From SAR92 clade bacterium H231 (GTDB lineage: Bacteria; Pseudomonadota; Gammaproteobacteria; Pseudomonadales; Porticoccaceae), in assembly GCA_025153775.1 (NCBI GenBank), contig JAOALC010000001.1, positions 620,001 to 684,000 of the forward strand: a DNA stretch of 64,000 nt. Direction: 5' to 3'. The translations under genes and the position numbers were made by a program. This document shows, piece after piece, positions 54,778-64,000 of this stretch; within the stretch, counting starts at the first letter, position 1; every line of letters begins with the position of its first letter. A model generated the notes under the pieces. That model was given only the letters and a program-made list of their open reading frames with translations. It made no database searches and was not told the DNA's origin.

Positions 54778-55503
54778 TTAGCTGGCGGGCAATAGAGTAG
54801 ATGCAGTTGTTGGGTGCTGACCTGTCTGGCTTATTGAGTCTCGCAATAGCTCGTAGCGTTTAATAATTGGTAGGAACTGCGCTGGGTCTTTTTTGGCTTT
54901 TTGCTGATAGTGGCCGACGGCTCTGTGCCAGTAATCCCTATGCACTGGGTCGGCCCAGTTCCACATCTGTTGGCCGGTTTCTACTAGGGGTTGATCGGCG
55001 CTTTTAGACAGATAAATGGCTTCGTAAAAACGGTTTTTATCAAAAACTATGCGTTCCTCTCTGAGCCTGTAGCCCTGATTAATCAATGCCTGGCGCACGG
55101 CGTAGTTGCCATGGACGGAGCAGATGAGCAGATCAAAAACGGTGTCTGGAGCTGAGGCGCAGAGGCTGTCGATAAACTCAATAGTCTGGTGGGGGCCAAC
55201 CCCGGCTATGATAAATAGCTGGGACTCTTGGGCTGGTACCTGGATATTTTTGATATCGTCGCATCGCACCTGATAGCTGTATTGGTCTTGGGGGAAGTCT
55301 AGGGCTAGCTTGGTAGCCAGCGCAGCCATAATATTTTCAAGCAGGTCTACAAATATTACCTGGTCAGCGCAGCGCTCTTTAAGCAGGCGCATACCTAGAT
55401 GCCCGTGATCGCAGCAGCAGTCCCAAATGGTGCTGTAGGAGGGTTGGATCATGGCTGCCAAATGGTCCAGTCGGCTGCCGGGTCGGATAAGTCTTTTGTT
55501 CAT
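54778..55503 (-). CDS. TrmK-like tRNA (adenine-N1) methyltransferase family protein
   Basis: The 241-aa SAM-dependent methyltransferase belongs to the TrmK / COG2384 family, which methylates N1 of A22 in tRNA in Gram-positive bacteria; the role in gammaproteobacteria is less clear. The SAM-binding motif reads WDCCCDHGHLGMRLL, and the core has IIAGVGPHQTIEF followed by the LICSVHGNYAVRQAL segment. The start MNKRLIRPGSRLDHLAAMI is typical. It is 49 bp downstream of the monooxygenase gene on the same strand. Confidence 0.82.
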   Translation of the reverse strand: MNKRLIRPGSRLDHLAAMIQPSYSTIWDCCCDHGHLGMRLLKERCADQVIFVDLLENIMAALATKLALDFPQDQYSYQVRCDDIKNIQVPAQESQLFIIAGVGPHQTIEFIDSLCASAPDTVFDLLICSVHGNYAVRQALINQGYRLREERIVFDKNRFYEAIYLSKSADQPLVETGQQMWNWADPVHRDYWHRAVGHYQQKAKKDPAQFLPIIKRYELLRDSISQTGQHPTTASTLLPAS

Positions 55504-55552
55504 GGCTAGGGTCGATATTCAACAGAGGGCTGCGGAGCAGTCAGTTAGCCTT

Positions 55553-57013
55553 TTATACAGCAGTAAAATGCAAGACTCCATCAGAGTCTATAGGCTTGCC
55601 AAACAGCGCCCGTTCTTTGCGGAAATTCTGGCTGTTTACCCAGGGGGCCTGATCACCCTGTCTGGGTTGCAGATGCATACTGCGCTGCATATAGCCCGCC
55701 GGGAAGTCGGCTATCCAGTCTTTGGTGGGCATGTCTTTTAATGATTCTGGTACCAGAGGTACCATTTTGGTGGTCTGGGTGCCGCTCATATGGTTGAGGG
55801 ATCGGCATATCCATTCGGCGGCCAAGTCGGCGCGCAATGTCCAGGAGGCGTTGATATAGCCAAAGACGCTGACCATATTGGGCACATCAGAAACCATTAG
55901 CCCCTTGTAGGTTGTTTTGCTGGAGAAGTCTATAGCTTCGCCATCTACAGTAAATGTGGCGCCGCCCATCACCAATAGTCTTAAGCCAGTGGCACTGACA
56001 ATAATATCTGCCTCTAGATGCTCGCCGGTTTCCAGCTCGATACCGTTCTTGGTAAAGCGCTTAATATGCTCGGTGACCACATTGGCGCCGCCGCTGTTAA
56101 TGGCGTTGAACATATCTTCATCGGGCACCAGGCAGAGGCGTTGGTCCCAGGGAAAATACTTGGGGGTAAAGTGCTTGTCGACATTGTAGTCTTTGCCCAG
56201 CTTCTTGCGCACCTCGCCAATAAAAAAGCTTTTGGCGACTTTGGGAAAGGCTTGCGACATCTTAAACAGCACTTCCTGAAACAGAACATTTCTGGCCCGC
56301 GTAATGGCATAGGCCCAGCTTGCCGGCAAGATTTTACGCAGACCATTGGCAAACCAGTCTTCGGAGGGGCGGGTAACCACATAGGTGGGCGAGCGCTGCA
56401 GCATGGTGACCTGCTTGGCTTTGTCGGTCATGGCGGGTAGCAGGGTCATGGCCGTGGCACCAGAACCAATAATCACTACCTGCTTGTCTTGATAGTCCAG
56501 GTCTTTGGGCCAGAACTGTGGGTGAACAAGCGTGCCTTTATAGGCATCCACCTCGGGGAACTGGGGATCATGGGGTTGATCGTAGTTGTAGTAGCCGGCA
56601 CACATATAGAGAAAGTTGCAGGTCATTTGCACTAGCGCATCGCTATTATCTTGGCGTATATCCAATGTCCACAAGGACTGCTTTGAGCACCAGCTGGCGC
56701 TGATTAACCGGTGGCCGTAGCGAATATGCTGCTCGATATTATTTTCTGCCGCAGTCTCGCGCACATATTTGAGAATAGCGGGGCCATCGGCAATGGCTTT
56801 TTTGCTTTCCCAGGGCTTAAAGCTATAGCCTAGGGTGTGCATATCACTGTCGCTGCGGATGCCGGGGTAGCGGAACAGGTCCCAGGTGCCGCCCATAGCC
56901 TGGCGTGACTCCAGCAGCAGATAGCTGCGATTCGGACATTTGTCGCTCAGGTGGTATGCAGCACCAATACCAGTTAGGCCAGCGCCCACAATAATAACGT
57001 CTCTGTGTTCCAT
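55553..57013 (-). CDS. Flavin-containing Baeyer-Villiger-type monooxygenase
   Basis: The 486-aa flavoprotein has two Rossmann motifs, IVGAGLTGIGAAYHL at the N-terminus and IIGSGATAMTLLPA in the middle, and between them the fingerprint YKGTLVHPQFWP, which matches the Baeyer-Villiger consensus FxGxxxHxxxWP. It resembles the EthA group. Such enzymes use NADPH and O2 to insert oxygen next to a ketone or to oxidise heteroatoms. It is 2 bp downstream of an SDR gene on the same strand, so an alcohol-to-ketone-to-ester/lactone sequence is plausible. Confidence 0.9.
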   Translation of the reverse strand: MEHRDVIIVGAGLTGIGAAYHLSDKCPNRSYLLLESRQAMGGTWDLFRYPGIRSDSDMHTLGYSFKPWESKKAIADGPAILKYVRETAAENNIEQHIRYGHRLISASWCSKQSLWTLDIRQDNSDALVQMTCNFLYMCAGYYNYDQPHDPQFPEVDAYKGTLVHPQFWPKDLDYQDKQVVIIGSGATAMTLLPAMTDKAKQVTMLQRSPTYVVTRPSEDWFANGLRKILPASWAYAITRARNVLFQEVLFKMSQAFPKVAKSFFIGEVRKKLGKDYNVDKHFTPKYFPWDQRLCLVPDEDMFNAINSGGANVVTEHIKRFTKNGIELETGEHLEADIIVSATGLRLLVMGGATFTVDGEAIDFSSKTTYKGLMVSDVPNMVSVFGYINASWTLRADLAAEWICRSLNHMSGTQTTKMVPLVPESLKDMPTKDWIADFPAGYMQRSMHLQPRQGDQAPWVNSQNFRKERALFGKPIDSDGVLHFTAV

Positions 57014-57015
57014 GC

Positions 57016-57948
57016 TTATGCAGTCCCTTTAACGGCCTCTTCGCTGCCTTCGACGGGCATGCCTTTTATGGGCTTTTTATTGCGCAGCAAGGTCAGGGGT
57101 AGAGTGAATAATGGAAACAGTATCTCATAGTGCATGGGGGTTAGGCGCTGGCATAGATCCATTAGCTTGGCATCTGTGCCGACCATAATGCGGCTGCGAT
57201 TATTGCGCACGCCATTAAGAATAATCTGCGATGCGCGGCTGGCATGCATGCCATTGTTGCGGAAGAAAGCAGCCAGTTCCTCCTGGCTATTGCCAAGTCC
57301 CATTACCTTGCCCACCAGGCGCTCCATGGAGCTGGCAGATTCTTCGCTTTTGTTCATGCGCGCATTGGTAACAATATTAGTGCCTATATGACCTGGATGT
57401 ACGCAGTGAATCTGCACATTGCTGCCTTTCATTTCTTTGGCCAGGCACTCGGTAAAGCCGCGCACGGCAAATTTGGCGGTGTGGTAGACCGACTGTCGCT
57501 GCAAAGCAATCATGCCAAAGATAGAAGAGGTATTGATCAGAGCGGCTTCTGGGCGGGTTTTTAAATGGGGTAAAAAGGCGCGACTGGAGTTGATAACAGC
57601 CTGCAGATTGATATTAAACACCCAGTCCCAGTCATCTTCAGAGAGGTCTTCAAAGGTGGAATCAACGGTTACCCCAGCATTGTTAAACACCAGATCAACA
57701 GCCCCATGCTGGGCAATTACTTGCTCGGGCAATGCTTCAACTGCGGCTTTATCGGCCACATCCAGTATATGGCTGCTGACCTTTACATTGTACTCGGCCA
57801 ACATGGCCACAGTTTCGGCCAGAGTAGCTTGATTGATCTCACAGGCGGCTATATTGGCCCCAGCTTTGGCTAGCAGTATGGCCAAATAGCGCCCCATGCC
57901 TGAGCCTGCGCCGGTAATTACGGCAACTTTATTGGAGAAGTTTTTCAT
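57016..57948 (-). CDS. SDR family NAD(P)-dependent oxidoreductase
   Basis: The 310-aa SDR has TGAGSGMGRYLA, NNAGVTVDS, a Ser in NTSSIFG and catalytic YHTAK. The C-terminal extension (about residues 245-310) is hydrophobic and basic, as in SDRs that act at membranes on lipophilic alcohols. It is upstream of and nearly abuts the Baeyer-Villiger-type monooxygenase, to which it could deliver a ketone. Confidence 0.88.
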   Translation of the reverse strand: MKNFSNKVAVITGAGSGMGRYLAILLAKAGANIAACEINQATLAETVAMLAEYNVKVSSHILDVADKAAVEALPEQVIAQHGAVDLVFNNAGVTVDSTFEDLSEDDWDWVFNINLQAVINSSRAFLPHLKTRPEAALINTSSIFGMIALQRQSVYHTAKFAVRGFTECLAKEMKGSNVQIHCVHPGHIGTNIVTNARMNKSEESASSMERLVGKVMGLGNSQEELAAFFRNNGMHASRASQIILNGVRNNRSRIMVGTDAKLMDLCQRLTPMHYEILFPLFTLPLTLLRNKKPIKGMPVEGSEEAVKGTA

Positions 57949-58101
57949 TGGATTTGCCCCTTTTTTTATTATTCTGATGTCTATTGCCTGGGCGCCTCTG
58001 TTTAGGCAGATAAGGCAGCATCTTTAATCTATATCCTACTACAATTGAATATATCTGACTGAGAATCTTATTGACTGCGGGGTCAGGGTGGAACCCATAA
58101 A

Positions 58102-58137
58102 AAGATCCTTCGGTTCGCTGCGCTCTCTCAGGATAAC
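58102..58137. repeat. REP-like intergenic repeat, copy 3
   Basis: This copy reads AAGATCCTTCGGTTCGCTGC then GCTCTCTCAGGATAAC. It shares both ends with the copies at 36106-36141 and 38956-38983. It lies in the 238-bp gap between the SDR gene and imuC; nothing else is seen there. Confidence 0.55.
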
Positions 58138-58186
58138 CGGCTGGGAGGTGACATTGAGCGCGGGGAGTGATGGGAGCCTGAATTTA

Positions 58187-61100
58187 CTACCTAAAATTCC
58201 GCGATTTGATCTCTACACCATCAGTGCTTTGCTTGTCGATACGAGACAGCAATTCAGAGCAATCCGTTAACTCCTGGGCAATTACATGCACCACGGCGCC
58301 GTCGGTTTCTACCACACCTTTGACCATAAGCAGCTGGGCTTTTAATAATGCCTGCCGGCAGTTTTTCTGTACGTTTTGCCAGACCACCACATTGCTGTTG
58401 CCGGTCTCATCTTCCAGGGTTAAAAACACCACGCCAGAGGCGGTGCCCGGGCGCTGTTTGCCGGTGACTAATCCGGCGATGCGCACAAAGCGGCGGTGGC
58501 CCAGTTCGGCTAAATCTGCATGGCGTTTGCATTGGCGGAAAATGGGAAACTGTTCTCTGAGTAATTCCATGGGGTGGCGGCCCAGAGATAATCCGGTGTG
58601 GCTGTAGTCGGCATAGAGGTTTTCGGTTTCGCTTGGGGTTTGCAAGCGGACCTGCTCTGGCTCAGGTTGCTGCAATAGGCTGGCGCTGCTGTCGATTACC
58701 AGTGCCTGCCAATGGGCTTGGCGGCGGTTTTCGGTGAGGGATTTCAGGGCGCCGGCGCTGCTGAGCTGGCTGAGTTCGGCCCGAGACAGGTTGGTGCTGT
58801 TGGTGAGTTGGGCGATGGTTTTAAACTGGCGGTGGCTGTTAATTATTTTTTGGGCAGTGCTAAAGGCTAAGCCTTTGATTAGCCTCAAGCCGAGTCTCAG
58901 GGTTGGGTTGCCGCTGTCACCCTCTAGGCTGTGGTCCCATTGGCTGGAGAGCACATCTATGGGCTGGACTTTTATATTGTGGCGCTGGGCATCCTGTACT
59001 AGCTGGGAGGCGGAGTAAAAGCCCATGGGTTGGCTATTTAAAAGGGCGCAGTAAAAGGCGGCGGGGTAATGGCATTTTAACCAGGCGGACACATAGGCCA
59101 GCAGCGCGAAGCTGGCGGAGTGGGACTCGGGGAAACCATAGACTCCAAAGCCCTGTATCTGACGAAACAGTCGTTCGGCAAAGTCTAGGTCGTAGCCTCT
59201 GGCCAGCATGCCGTCGATAAGCTTTTGTTTAAAGCCGAGCAGTTCGTTGTTGCGTTCGGAGTTTTTGCCCCAGCTGGCCATGGCGCGGCGCAGTTGGTCG
59301 GCTTGACCGCCACTAAAGCCTGCGGCCACCATGGCCAGGCGAATCACCTGTTCTTGGAAAACGGGAATACCCAGAGTGCGCTCCAGCACGGCTTTGATTT
59401 CTGGGTGGGGGTAGCTGACCTGCTCTAAACCCTGGCGGCGTTTTAGATAGGGGTGCACCATACCGCCCTGTATGGGGCCGGGGCGCACTATGGCAATTTC
59501 AATCACCAGATCATAAAAACAGCGGGGTTTAAGCCTGGGCAGCATGGCCATCTGGGCGCGGGATTCAATTTGAAATACGCCAACGCTATCTGCCTGACAC
59601 AGCATATCGTAGGTGGCGCTGTCTTCTTTGGGTATAGCCTGCATGCAGAGGTCGATGCCCTGATGGCCGCGAATAAGATCAAAGCAGCGATGGATGGCGG
59701 TGAGCATGCCCAGGGCCAGAATATCGATTTTTAGCAGGCCCAGTGCTTCTATATCTTCTTTGTCCCACTGGATCACGGTGCGGTCGGGCATGCTGGCATT
59801 TTCTACCGGTACCAGGGTGCTGATGGGACTTTTGGTGATAATAAAGCCCCCCACATGCTGGGAGAGATGGCGGGGGAAGCCGAGTATTTCTTGCAAGAGG
59901 TTATAGAAGTGTTCGGCCATGGTGCCTCTGGCACCGGCTTTTTCAAACTGCGCTTGCAGATCGGTGCTGCGGTCCCACCATGAGAGGGATTGGCTGAGTT
60001 GCTCTATAAACAGTGGGTCCAGGCCCAGAGCTTTGCCCACATCGCGAATGGCGCTGCGGGGTCTGTAGGTAATAACAGTGGCGGCCAGTGCGGCGCGTTC
60101 GCGGCCGTAGCGCTGGTAGATATATTGAATCACTTCTTCGCGGCGCTCGTGTTCAAAGTCGACATCGATATCCGGGGGTTCATTGCGCTCGGTGGAGATA
60201 AAGCGCTCAAATAATAATGACACCTGATCTGGATTCACTTCGGTGATAAACAGACAGTAACAGACCACCGAGTTGGCGGCGGAGCCGCGGCCCTGACAGA
60301 GAATATGGCGGCTGCGGGCAAAGGCGACCAGGTCGTGCACTGTGAGGAAATAACATTCGTATTGCAGCTCGGCAATAACTTTAAGCTCGTATTCAATCTG
60401 CTGGCGAACTGTTGCTGAGGGGCCCTGGGGCCAGCGTTTTTCTATTCCTTGCTCGGTTAAATACCGCAGTTGCTCGGCCGGAGTTAGATGCTGGGGTACT
60501 ACGTCATTGGGGTACTGGTAGCGCAACTCTTCCAGACTGAAGTCACAGCGCTGGGCTATATTAATGGTTTCTGCTAGTAGGGCGGCGGGGTAGAGCTTTT
60601 CAAGATGGGGCAGGCTGCGCAGGCGGCGCTCGGCATTGGGGAAGCGTCGATCCCCCAGCTCCATTACGGAGCAGCTATGGCGAATGGCGGTTAATGTGTC
60701 CTGCAACATTCGGCGCTCTTTACTGTGCATATGCACATCGCCGCAGGCGACCATGGGCAGTTGCCATAGGGCGGCGAGATTGCGGTAGTAATAATATTGG
60801 TGGGTCTCATTGCCATCGAGCAGGTGCTCGACACCAATCCACAGGCGCTGTTTAAACCAGTAGCTCAGCCGTTCACCCACCTCATGGTCTGGCTCCAGAT
60901 CGCCGCTGGGCAACCAGATTAGTAAGCTGTTGGGCAGGTTGCCGCTGAGGTCTGTCCACTTTAATTGGTACTCGCCTTTGCTGCTGCGCCTGCGAGCTGT
61001 GGTAATTAATGCGGAGAGTTCGGCATAGGACTGGCGATTGCTGACCAGAATAATTAGGCGCTGGCCCTCTAGGCGGAACTCGCTGCCAACAATTAGCTGC

Positions 61101-61276
61101 AGGCCGTAATCTTGGGCTGCTACATGGGCTTTTACCACGCCTGCTAAGGAGCATTCATCGGTAATTGCCAGGGCGCTATAGCCAAGCGCACTGGCAGTGC
61201 GGACTAATTCCTGAGGGTGGGAAGCCCCGCGCAGAAACGTAAAGTTGCTGACGCAGTGAAGTTCGGCATAGGCCAT
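58187..61276 (-). CDS. imuC: Error-prone DNA polymerase (DnaE2 / ImuC)
   Basis: The 1029-aa protein is a C-family polymerase alpha subunit of the DnaE2/ImuC type used in SOS mutagenesis. It has the N-terminal PHP domain (AYAELHCVSNFTFLRGASHP), the polymerase active site PDIDVDFEHERR, a tandem HhH region near residues 800-870, and a C-terminal OB fold (VRIAGLVTGKQRPGTASG). It lacks the C-terminal tau-binding extension of replicative DnaE, as expected. A perfect LexA box lies 31 bp upstream. imuA and imuB, which usually precede it, are not next to it. Confidence 0.95.
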   Translation of the reverse strand: MAYAELHCVSNFTFLRGASHPQELVRTASALGYSALAITDECSLAGVVKAHVAAQDYGLQLIVGSEFRLEGQRLIILVSNRQSYAELSALITTARRRSSKGEYQLKWTDLSGNLPNSLLIWLPSGDLEPDHEVGERLSYWFKQRLWIGVEHLLDGNETHQYYYYRNLAALWQLPMVACGDVHMHSKERRMLQDTLTAIRHSCSVMELGDRRFPNAERRLRSLPHLEKLYPAALLAETINIAQRCDFSLEELRYQYPNDVVPQHLTPAEQLRYLTEQGIEKRWPQGPSATVRQQIEYELKVIAELQYECYFLTVHDLVAFARSRHILCQGRGSAANSVVCYCLFITEVNPDQVSLLFERFISTERNEPPDIDVDFEHERREEVIQYIYQRYGRERAALAATVITYRPRSAIRDVGKALGLDPLFIEQLSQSLSWWDRSTDLQAQFEKAGARGTMAEHFYNLLQEILGFPRHLSQHVGGFIITKSPISTLVPVENASMPDRTVIQWDKEDIEALGLLKIDILALGMLTAIHRCFDLIRGHQGIDLCMQAIPKEDSATYDMLCQADSVGVFQIESRAQMAMLPRLKPRCFYDLVIEIAIVRPGPIQGGMVHPYLKRRQGLEQVSYPHPEIKAVLERTLGIPVFQEQVIRLAMVAAGFSGGQADQLRRAMASWGKNSERNNELLGFKQKLIDGMLARGYDLDFAERLFRQIQGFGVYGFPESHSASFALLAYVSAWLKCHYPAAFYCALLNSQPMGFYSASQLVQDAQRHNIKVQPIDVLSSQWDHSLEGDSGNPTLRLGLRLIKGLAFSTAQKIINSHRQFKTIAQLTNSTNLSRAELSQLSSAGALKSLTENRRQAHWQALVIDSSASLLQQPEPEQVRLQTPSETENLYADYSHTGLSLGRHPMELLREQFPIFRQCKRHADLAELGHRRFVRIAGLVTGKQRPGTASGVVFLTLEDETGNSNVVVWQNVQKNCRQALLKAQLLMVKGVVETDGAVVHVIAQELTDCSELLSRIDKQSTDGVEIKSRNFR

Positions 61277-61306
61277 AGGTTATACAACTGCTATTGAGAA
61301 TAAATA

Positions 61307-61322
61307 CTGTATATATAAACAG
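61307..61322 (-). promoter_or_regulatory. LexA (SOS) box upstream of imuC
   Basis: The 16-bp site CTGTATATATAAACAG matches the gammaproteobacterial LexA consensus CTGT-N8-ACAG exactly, including the AT-rich centre. It is 30 bp before the imuC start codon, so it should repress imuC until DNA damage. Confidence 0.9.
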
Positions 61323-61386
61323 TATAAGCCTAGAGCGTTTGTATTGCCACCATGGTGTTGCTATTGAGTGCTGCTATTGAGCCTTG

Positions 61387-63126
61387 TTATGCAGGGCAAT
61401 TGGTAATCCATACTGTTTGATAGGGCTGCATAGGCAACTGGGCATTGGGCGTGCAGGGTTGCCCGCTGATAAGATCCTGCCACTGTTCATTGTCGATCAG
61501 ATTGATATCTGCCAGAGATAAATGCTGCACCTGGTTGCTGATATTACTGATGCAAAAAATACTCTGTTGACGATCCAGGCTCTGGCGCCAAAAGCCAAAT
61601 AGCTGGTCACCCAGATGCAGGGTGAACTGAGTGGCGTTGGGGTGAAAGGCAGTTTGACGACGGCGTATCTTAAGTAGCTGCTTAAGCTGGTTATAGACCT
61701 GGTGGTGACTACTGTCTTGATCGGCTAGCTTGGTTTCGAGTTGCTGGTAGTCCCACTGGTGTCGATTAATCGCCCGGTTATGGCCGCTATTTTCGACTCT
61801 CTGATGGTCGTTGCGGGTGCCCACTAGGCTGTGAATATAGATGGCTGGAATACCTTCCAGTGCCAGCATAATGGCGTGGGCACAGATAAAACGCTGTAAT
61901 CCTAGATCGTCCGCACCCTGCACTGTGCCCTGCAGGGCATCAAATAATGAGATATTAATTTCGTAGGGTTTGCTGCCGCCATGGTCCAGTGCGCGCCAGG
62001 ATACATGGCCGCCAAAACCCTGCATGGTGGTGACCAATGTATTGATCTCTGTATCACTGAGCAGGCCCTCGGCTGGTCTTAAACCTATGCCATCGTGGGA
62101 GGCGACAAAGTTAAAGTAGGTAGTGCCGTTGCGCGCTGGCGGCATGCTCATCATCCATTGCTTGAGATAGACGCAGTTGCCTGTAACCAGGCTGTTGACC
62201 AGCAGAGGCGGCAATGAAAAGTTGTAGACAGAATGGGCCTCGTCGGCATTGCCAAAGTAGCTGAGATTCTCTCGGTTGGGAATATTGGTTTCAGTAATAA
62301 TAATGGCGTCGTGCTGAGCCTGTTCGATGAGGGTTCGAAATAGGCGCACCATTTCATGGGTTTGGGGTAGGTTTAGGCAGTCGGTGCCGAGCTCTTTCCA
62401 CAGAAAGGCAATGGCGTCGAGACGGAAAATACCCACGCCATTGTCCAGATACTGTTTGATAATGCTAACAAATTGCTTGAGTACTTCTGGGTTGCGAAAG
62501 TTTAAATCGACTTGGTCATGGCTAAAGGTGCACCAGACATATTGGGTGCCTGTGGAGGTCTCGATTTCCCGCAGCAGATCATTGGTGCGCGGTCGCACCA
62601 CGGCGCTTAGGTCATCCTCTGGGCTGGCGGTATAAAAGAAATTATGCCCTGGGTCGCGACCCTGTTTAAAGTTTTCAAACCAGGGGCTGCGAGCGGAACA
62701 GTGGTTTACTACCAGATCTGCCATTAACGAGTAGTTGCTGGCGATGGTATTGATATGACTCCAGTCACCCAGAGATTCGTTGACGCTGGAATAGTCTAAT
62801 ACCGAAAAACCATCATCGGAGGTGAAGGGGTAGAAGGGCAGAATATGCACGCCACTAATTGAGCTGCGCAGATATTTATCCAGAAAGCGGTTGAGGGTTT
62901 GTAGCGGCTTTTCACCCTCGGCCAGCACTGAGTCGCCATAGGCAATCACCAGGCTGTCGGTTTGGTCCCAATGGTTGATATTGCGATTTTCAATCACCTC
63001 TTTGTCGCTGAGACCCATCAGTTCGATTAGTTCATCAGCAAAGTTTTTGACGTTGCTGAGTTCGCCGTCTTGGTAGATAGCCGCCAGGTGCCTCTCTACC
63101 TGTATCTGTAATTTATTTTGCGCCAT
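61387..63126 (-). CDS. GH13_18 phosphorylase, probably glucosylglycerate phosphorylase
   Basis: The 579-aa protein belongs to the sucrose-phosphorylase-like GH13_18 subfamily: [19 protein letters not shown] near residue 95, the nucleophile Asp in [16 protein letters not shown], the acid/base Glu in [11 protein letters not shown], and the stabiliser Asp in [11 protein letters not shown]. Within GH13_18, the neighbouring glucosyl-3-phosphoglycerate synthase points to glucosylglycerate as substrate, releasing glucose-1-phosphate and glycerate. It starts 2 bp after the synthase stop, so they are coupled. Sucrose or glucosylglycerol are alternatives. Confidence 0.85.
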   Translation of the reverse strand: MAQNKLQIQVERHLAAIYQDGELSNVKNFADELIELMGLSDKEVIENRNINHWDQTDSLVIAYGDSVLAEGEKPLQTLNRFLDKYLRSSISGVHILPFYPFTSDDGFSVLDYSSVNESLGDWSHINTIASNYSLMADLVVNHCSARSPWFENFKQGRDPGHNFFYTASPEDDLSAVVRPRTNDLLREIETSTGTQYVWCTFSHDQVDLNFRNPEVLKQFVSIIKQYLDNGVGIFRLDAIAFLWKELGTDCLNLPQTHEMVRLFRTLIEQAQHDAIIITETNIPNRENLSYFGNADEAHSVYNFSLPPLLVNSLVTGNCVYLKQWMMSMPPARNGTTYFNFVASHDGIGLRPAEGLLSDTEINTLVTTMQGFGGHVSWRALDHGGSKPYEINISLFDALQGTVQGADDLGLQRFICAHAIMLALEGIPAIYIHSLVGTRNDHQRVENSGHNRAINRHQWDYQQLETKLADQDSSHHQVYNQLKQLLKIRRRQTAFHPNATQFTLHLGDQLFGFWRQSLDRQQSIFCISNISNQVQHLSLADINLIDNEQWQDLISGQPCTPNAQLPMQPYQTVWITNCPA

Positions 63127-63128
63127 GG

Positions 63129-64000
63129 TTAAGAAAACTCTGCATTGTCAGCTTCTACGGCTTCAACTAGCTGTTCAAAGATATCGGGGATAGCACTGAC
63201 AACTCGGTTCCAGCTGGGAATAAAGGGCCGCTCCATAGGCACATTAAAAAACACTTCGCCGGCTTTAATAATGTTCTCGGCAAACATTTCTACGGCTTTT
63301 TCCTCTTCGTGAATATCTAAGGTCAGGCCATTCATAATGGCGTCGTTATGGCAGTTTTCTACGGTGTCTAGCGCCAGCCGGTAGTAGGTTGCCTTTAATG
63401 AGCGAAAAGCTTCGGTACTAAATACTTCGCCCTGGGTGGCCAGTTTACGAAACAGCGCCTTGGCTATGTCGATAGACATTTTAGATAGACCGTCGCAGTC
63501 ATTATCCAGGCTGAGTTTTTGATGTTTGTGATCATAGTTGTCGGCAATATCCACCTGGCAGAGTCGGTTGCTGGCATAGTTGCGATACATCTCGGAGAGC
63601 ACACCAATTTCTAAACCCCAGTCGCTGGGGATGCGAATATCGTTGAGAACGTCGCGGCGAAATGAAAACTCCCCAGCCAATGGGTAACGGTAGCTATCCA
63701 TATAGTTTAGATAGTCTGTATGGCCAACGGTTTTTTTCAGCGCGCGTAAAAGGGGCGACACTAAAAGTCTTGATACTCTGCCATTAATTTTGCCATCGGC
63801 CACTCGCGCGTAATAGCCTTTGCAGAACTCATAGTTAAATCTGGGATTGGCCACAGGATAGATCAACCGGGCTAAAAGCTCGCGGTTATAGGTGGTGATA
63901 TCGCAGTCGTGCAGTGCCACAGATTCGGCTTTGTTGGAGGCTAAGGTGTAGCCCATGCAGTACCAAACATTGCGGCCCTTGCCTAACTCTTTGGGGGCCA
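63129..64000 (-). CDS. gpgS: Glucosyl-3-phosphoglycerate synthase (GT81), partial
   Basis: The 5' end lies beyond the window; the frame stays open to base 64000 with no start needed inside, and the residues before the internal Met (KGRNVWYC) belong to the family. GpgS transfers glucose from NDP-glucose to 3-phosphoglycerate, the first step of glucosylglycerate synthesis. Visible GT81 features are [11 protein letters not shown] (the DxD metal motif as DCD), [19 protein letters not shown], and the PLAGEFSF and [13 protein letters not shown] segments. It is coupled to the GH13_18 gene; together they would make and recycle a compatible solute made under salt stress or nitrogen limitation. Confidence 0.92.
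   Translation of the reverse strand, partial: APKELGKGRNVWYCMGYTLASNKAESVALHDCDITTYNRELLARLIYPVANPRFNYEFCKGYYARVADGKINGRVSRLLVSPLLRALKKTVGHTDYLNYMDSYRYPLAGEFSFRRDVLNDIRIPSDWGLEIGVLSEMYRNYASNRLCQVDIADNYDHKHQKLSLDNDCDGLSKMSIDIAKALFRKLATQGEVFSTEAFRSLKATYYRLALDTVENCHNDAIMNGLTLDIHEEEKAVEMFAENIIKAGEVFFNVPMERPFIPSWNRVVSAIPDIFEQLVEAVEADNAEFS

Overview
The window looks like chromosomal DNA of a gammaproteobacterium, probably a marine, heterotrophic, Cellvibrionales- or Pseudomonadales-like organism. The basis is the order gltA (divergent) / sdhCDAB / sucAB-lpd-sucCD, which matches pseudomonads, together with acnB, a miaE-type tRNA hydroxylase, a LexA-boxed imuC/dnaE2 and a glucosylglycerate osmolyte operon. 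This placement is inferred from gene content and protein style; no 16S rRNA or tRNA gene is present.

Region 1 (about 0.1-27.6 kb) is a dense plus-strand catabolic block. In order it holds a GPH/MelB-type symporter, an MlrC-type M81 metallopeptidase, a beta-lactamase-family hydrolase, two SDR dehydrogenases, a PuuE-like amidohydrolase, an acyl-CoA ligase, a second M81 peptidase, a beta-helix lipoprotein, an AraC-family regulator, an AtuA-family protein, a Tat-type amidase and a divergent HSL-type hydrolase. It continues with an enoyl-CoA hydratase/isomerase, a double-domain type III CoA-transferase, a second acyl-CoA ligase, a spinster-type MFS transporter, an SDR and a type-B carboxylesterase. 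The pattern suggests uptake of an amide- or ester-linked compound, hydrolysis, CoA activation and beta-oxidation-like processing. The transporter / M81 / beta-lactamase-family trio resembles the hydrolytic half of the microcystin (mlr) pathway, but no MlrA is visible and the substrate is unknown. A 42-bp motif shared by the promoters at 13.5 and 21.6 kb suggests common regulation.

Region 2 (27.9-33.1 kb) is accessory. It has a small Cys-rich protein paired with a SIR2-like protein (a possible defence module), a 173-aa unknown protein followed by an array of about sixteen 21-bp repeats with palindromic junctions, and several small or membrane proteins of unknown function. The repeat array is the most unusual structure in the window.

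Region 3 (33.2-54.4 kb) is core metabolism: a modular GH3 beta-glucosidase lipoprotein, acnB, miaE, a DUF885 lipoprotein, gltA, and the succinate dehydrogenase and 2-oxoglutarate dehydrogenase / succinyl-CoA synthetase genes with clear intrinsic terminators.

Region 4 (54.5-64 kb), mostly minus strand, has a 157-bp long-inverted-repeat element, a TrmK-like methyltransferase, an SDR plus Baeyer-Villiger-type monooxygenase pair, imuC (dnaE2) behind a perfect LexA box, and a GH13_18 phosphorylase coupled to a glucosyl-3-phosphoglycerate synthase that runs off the window end.
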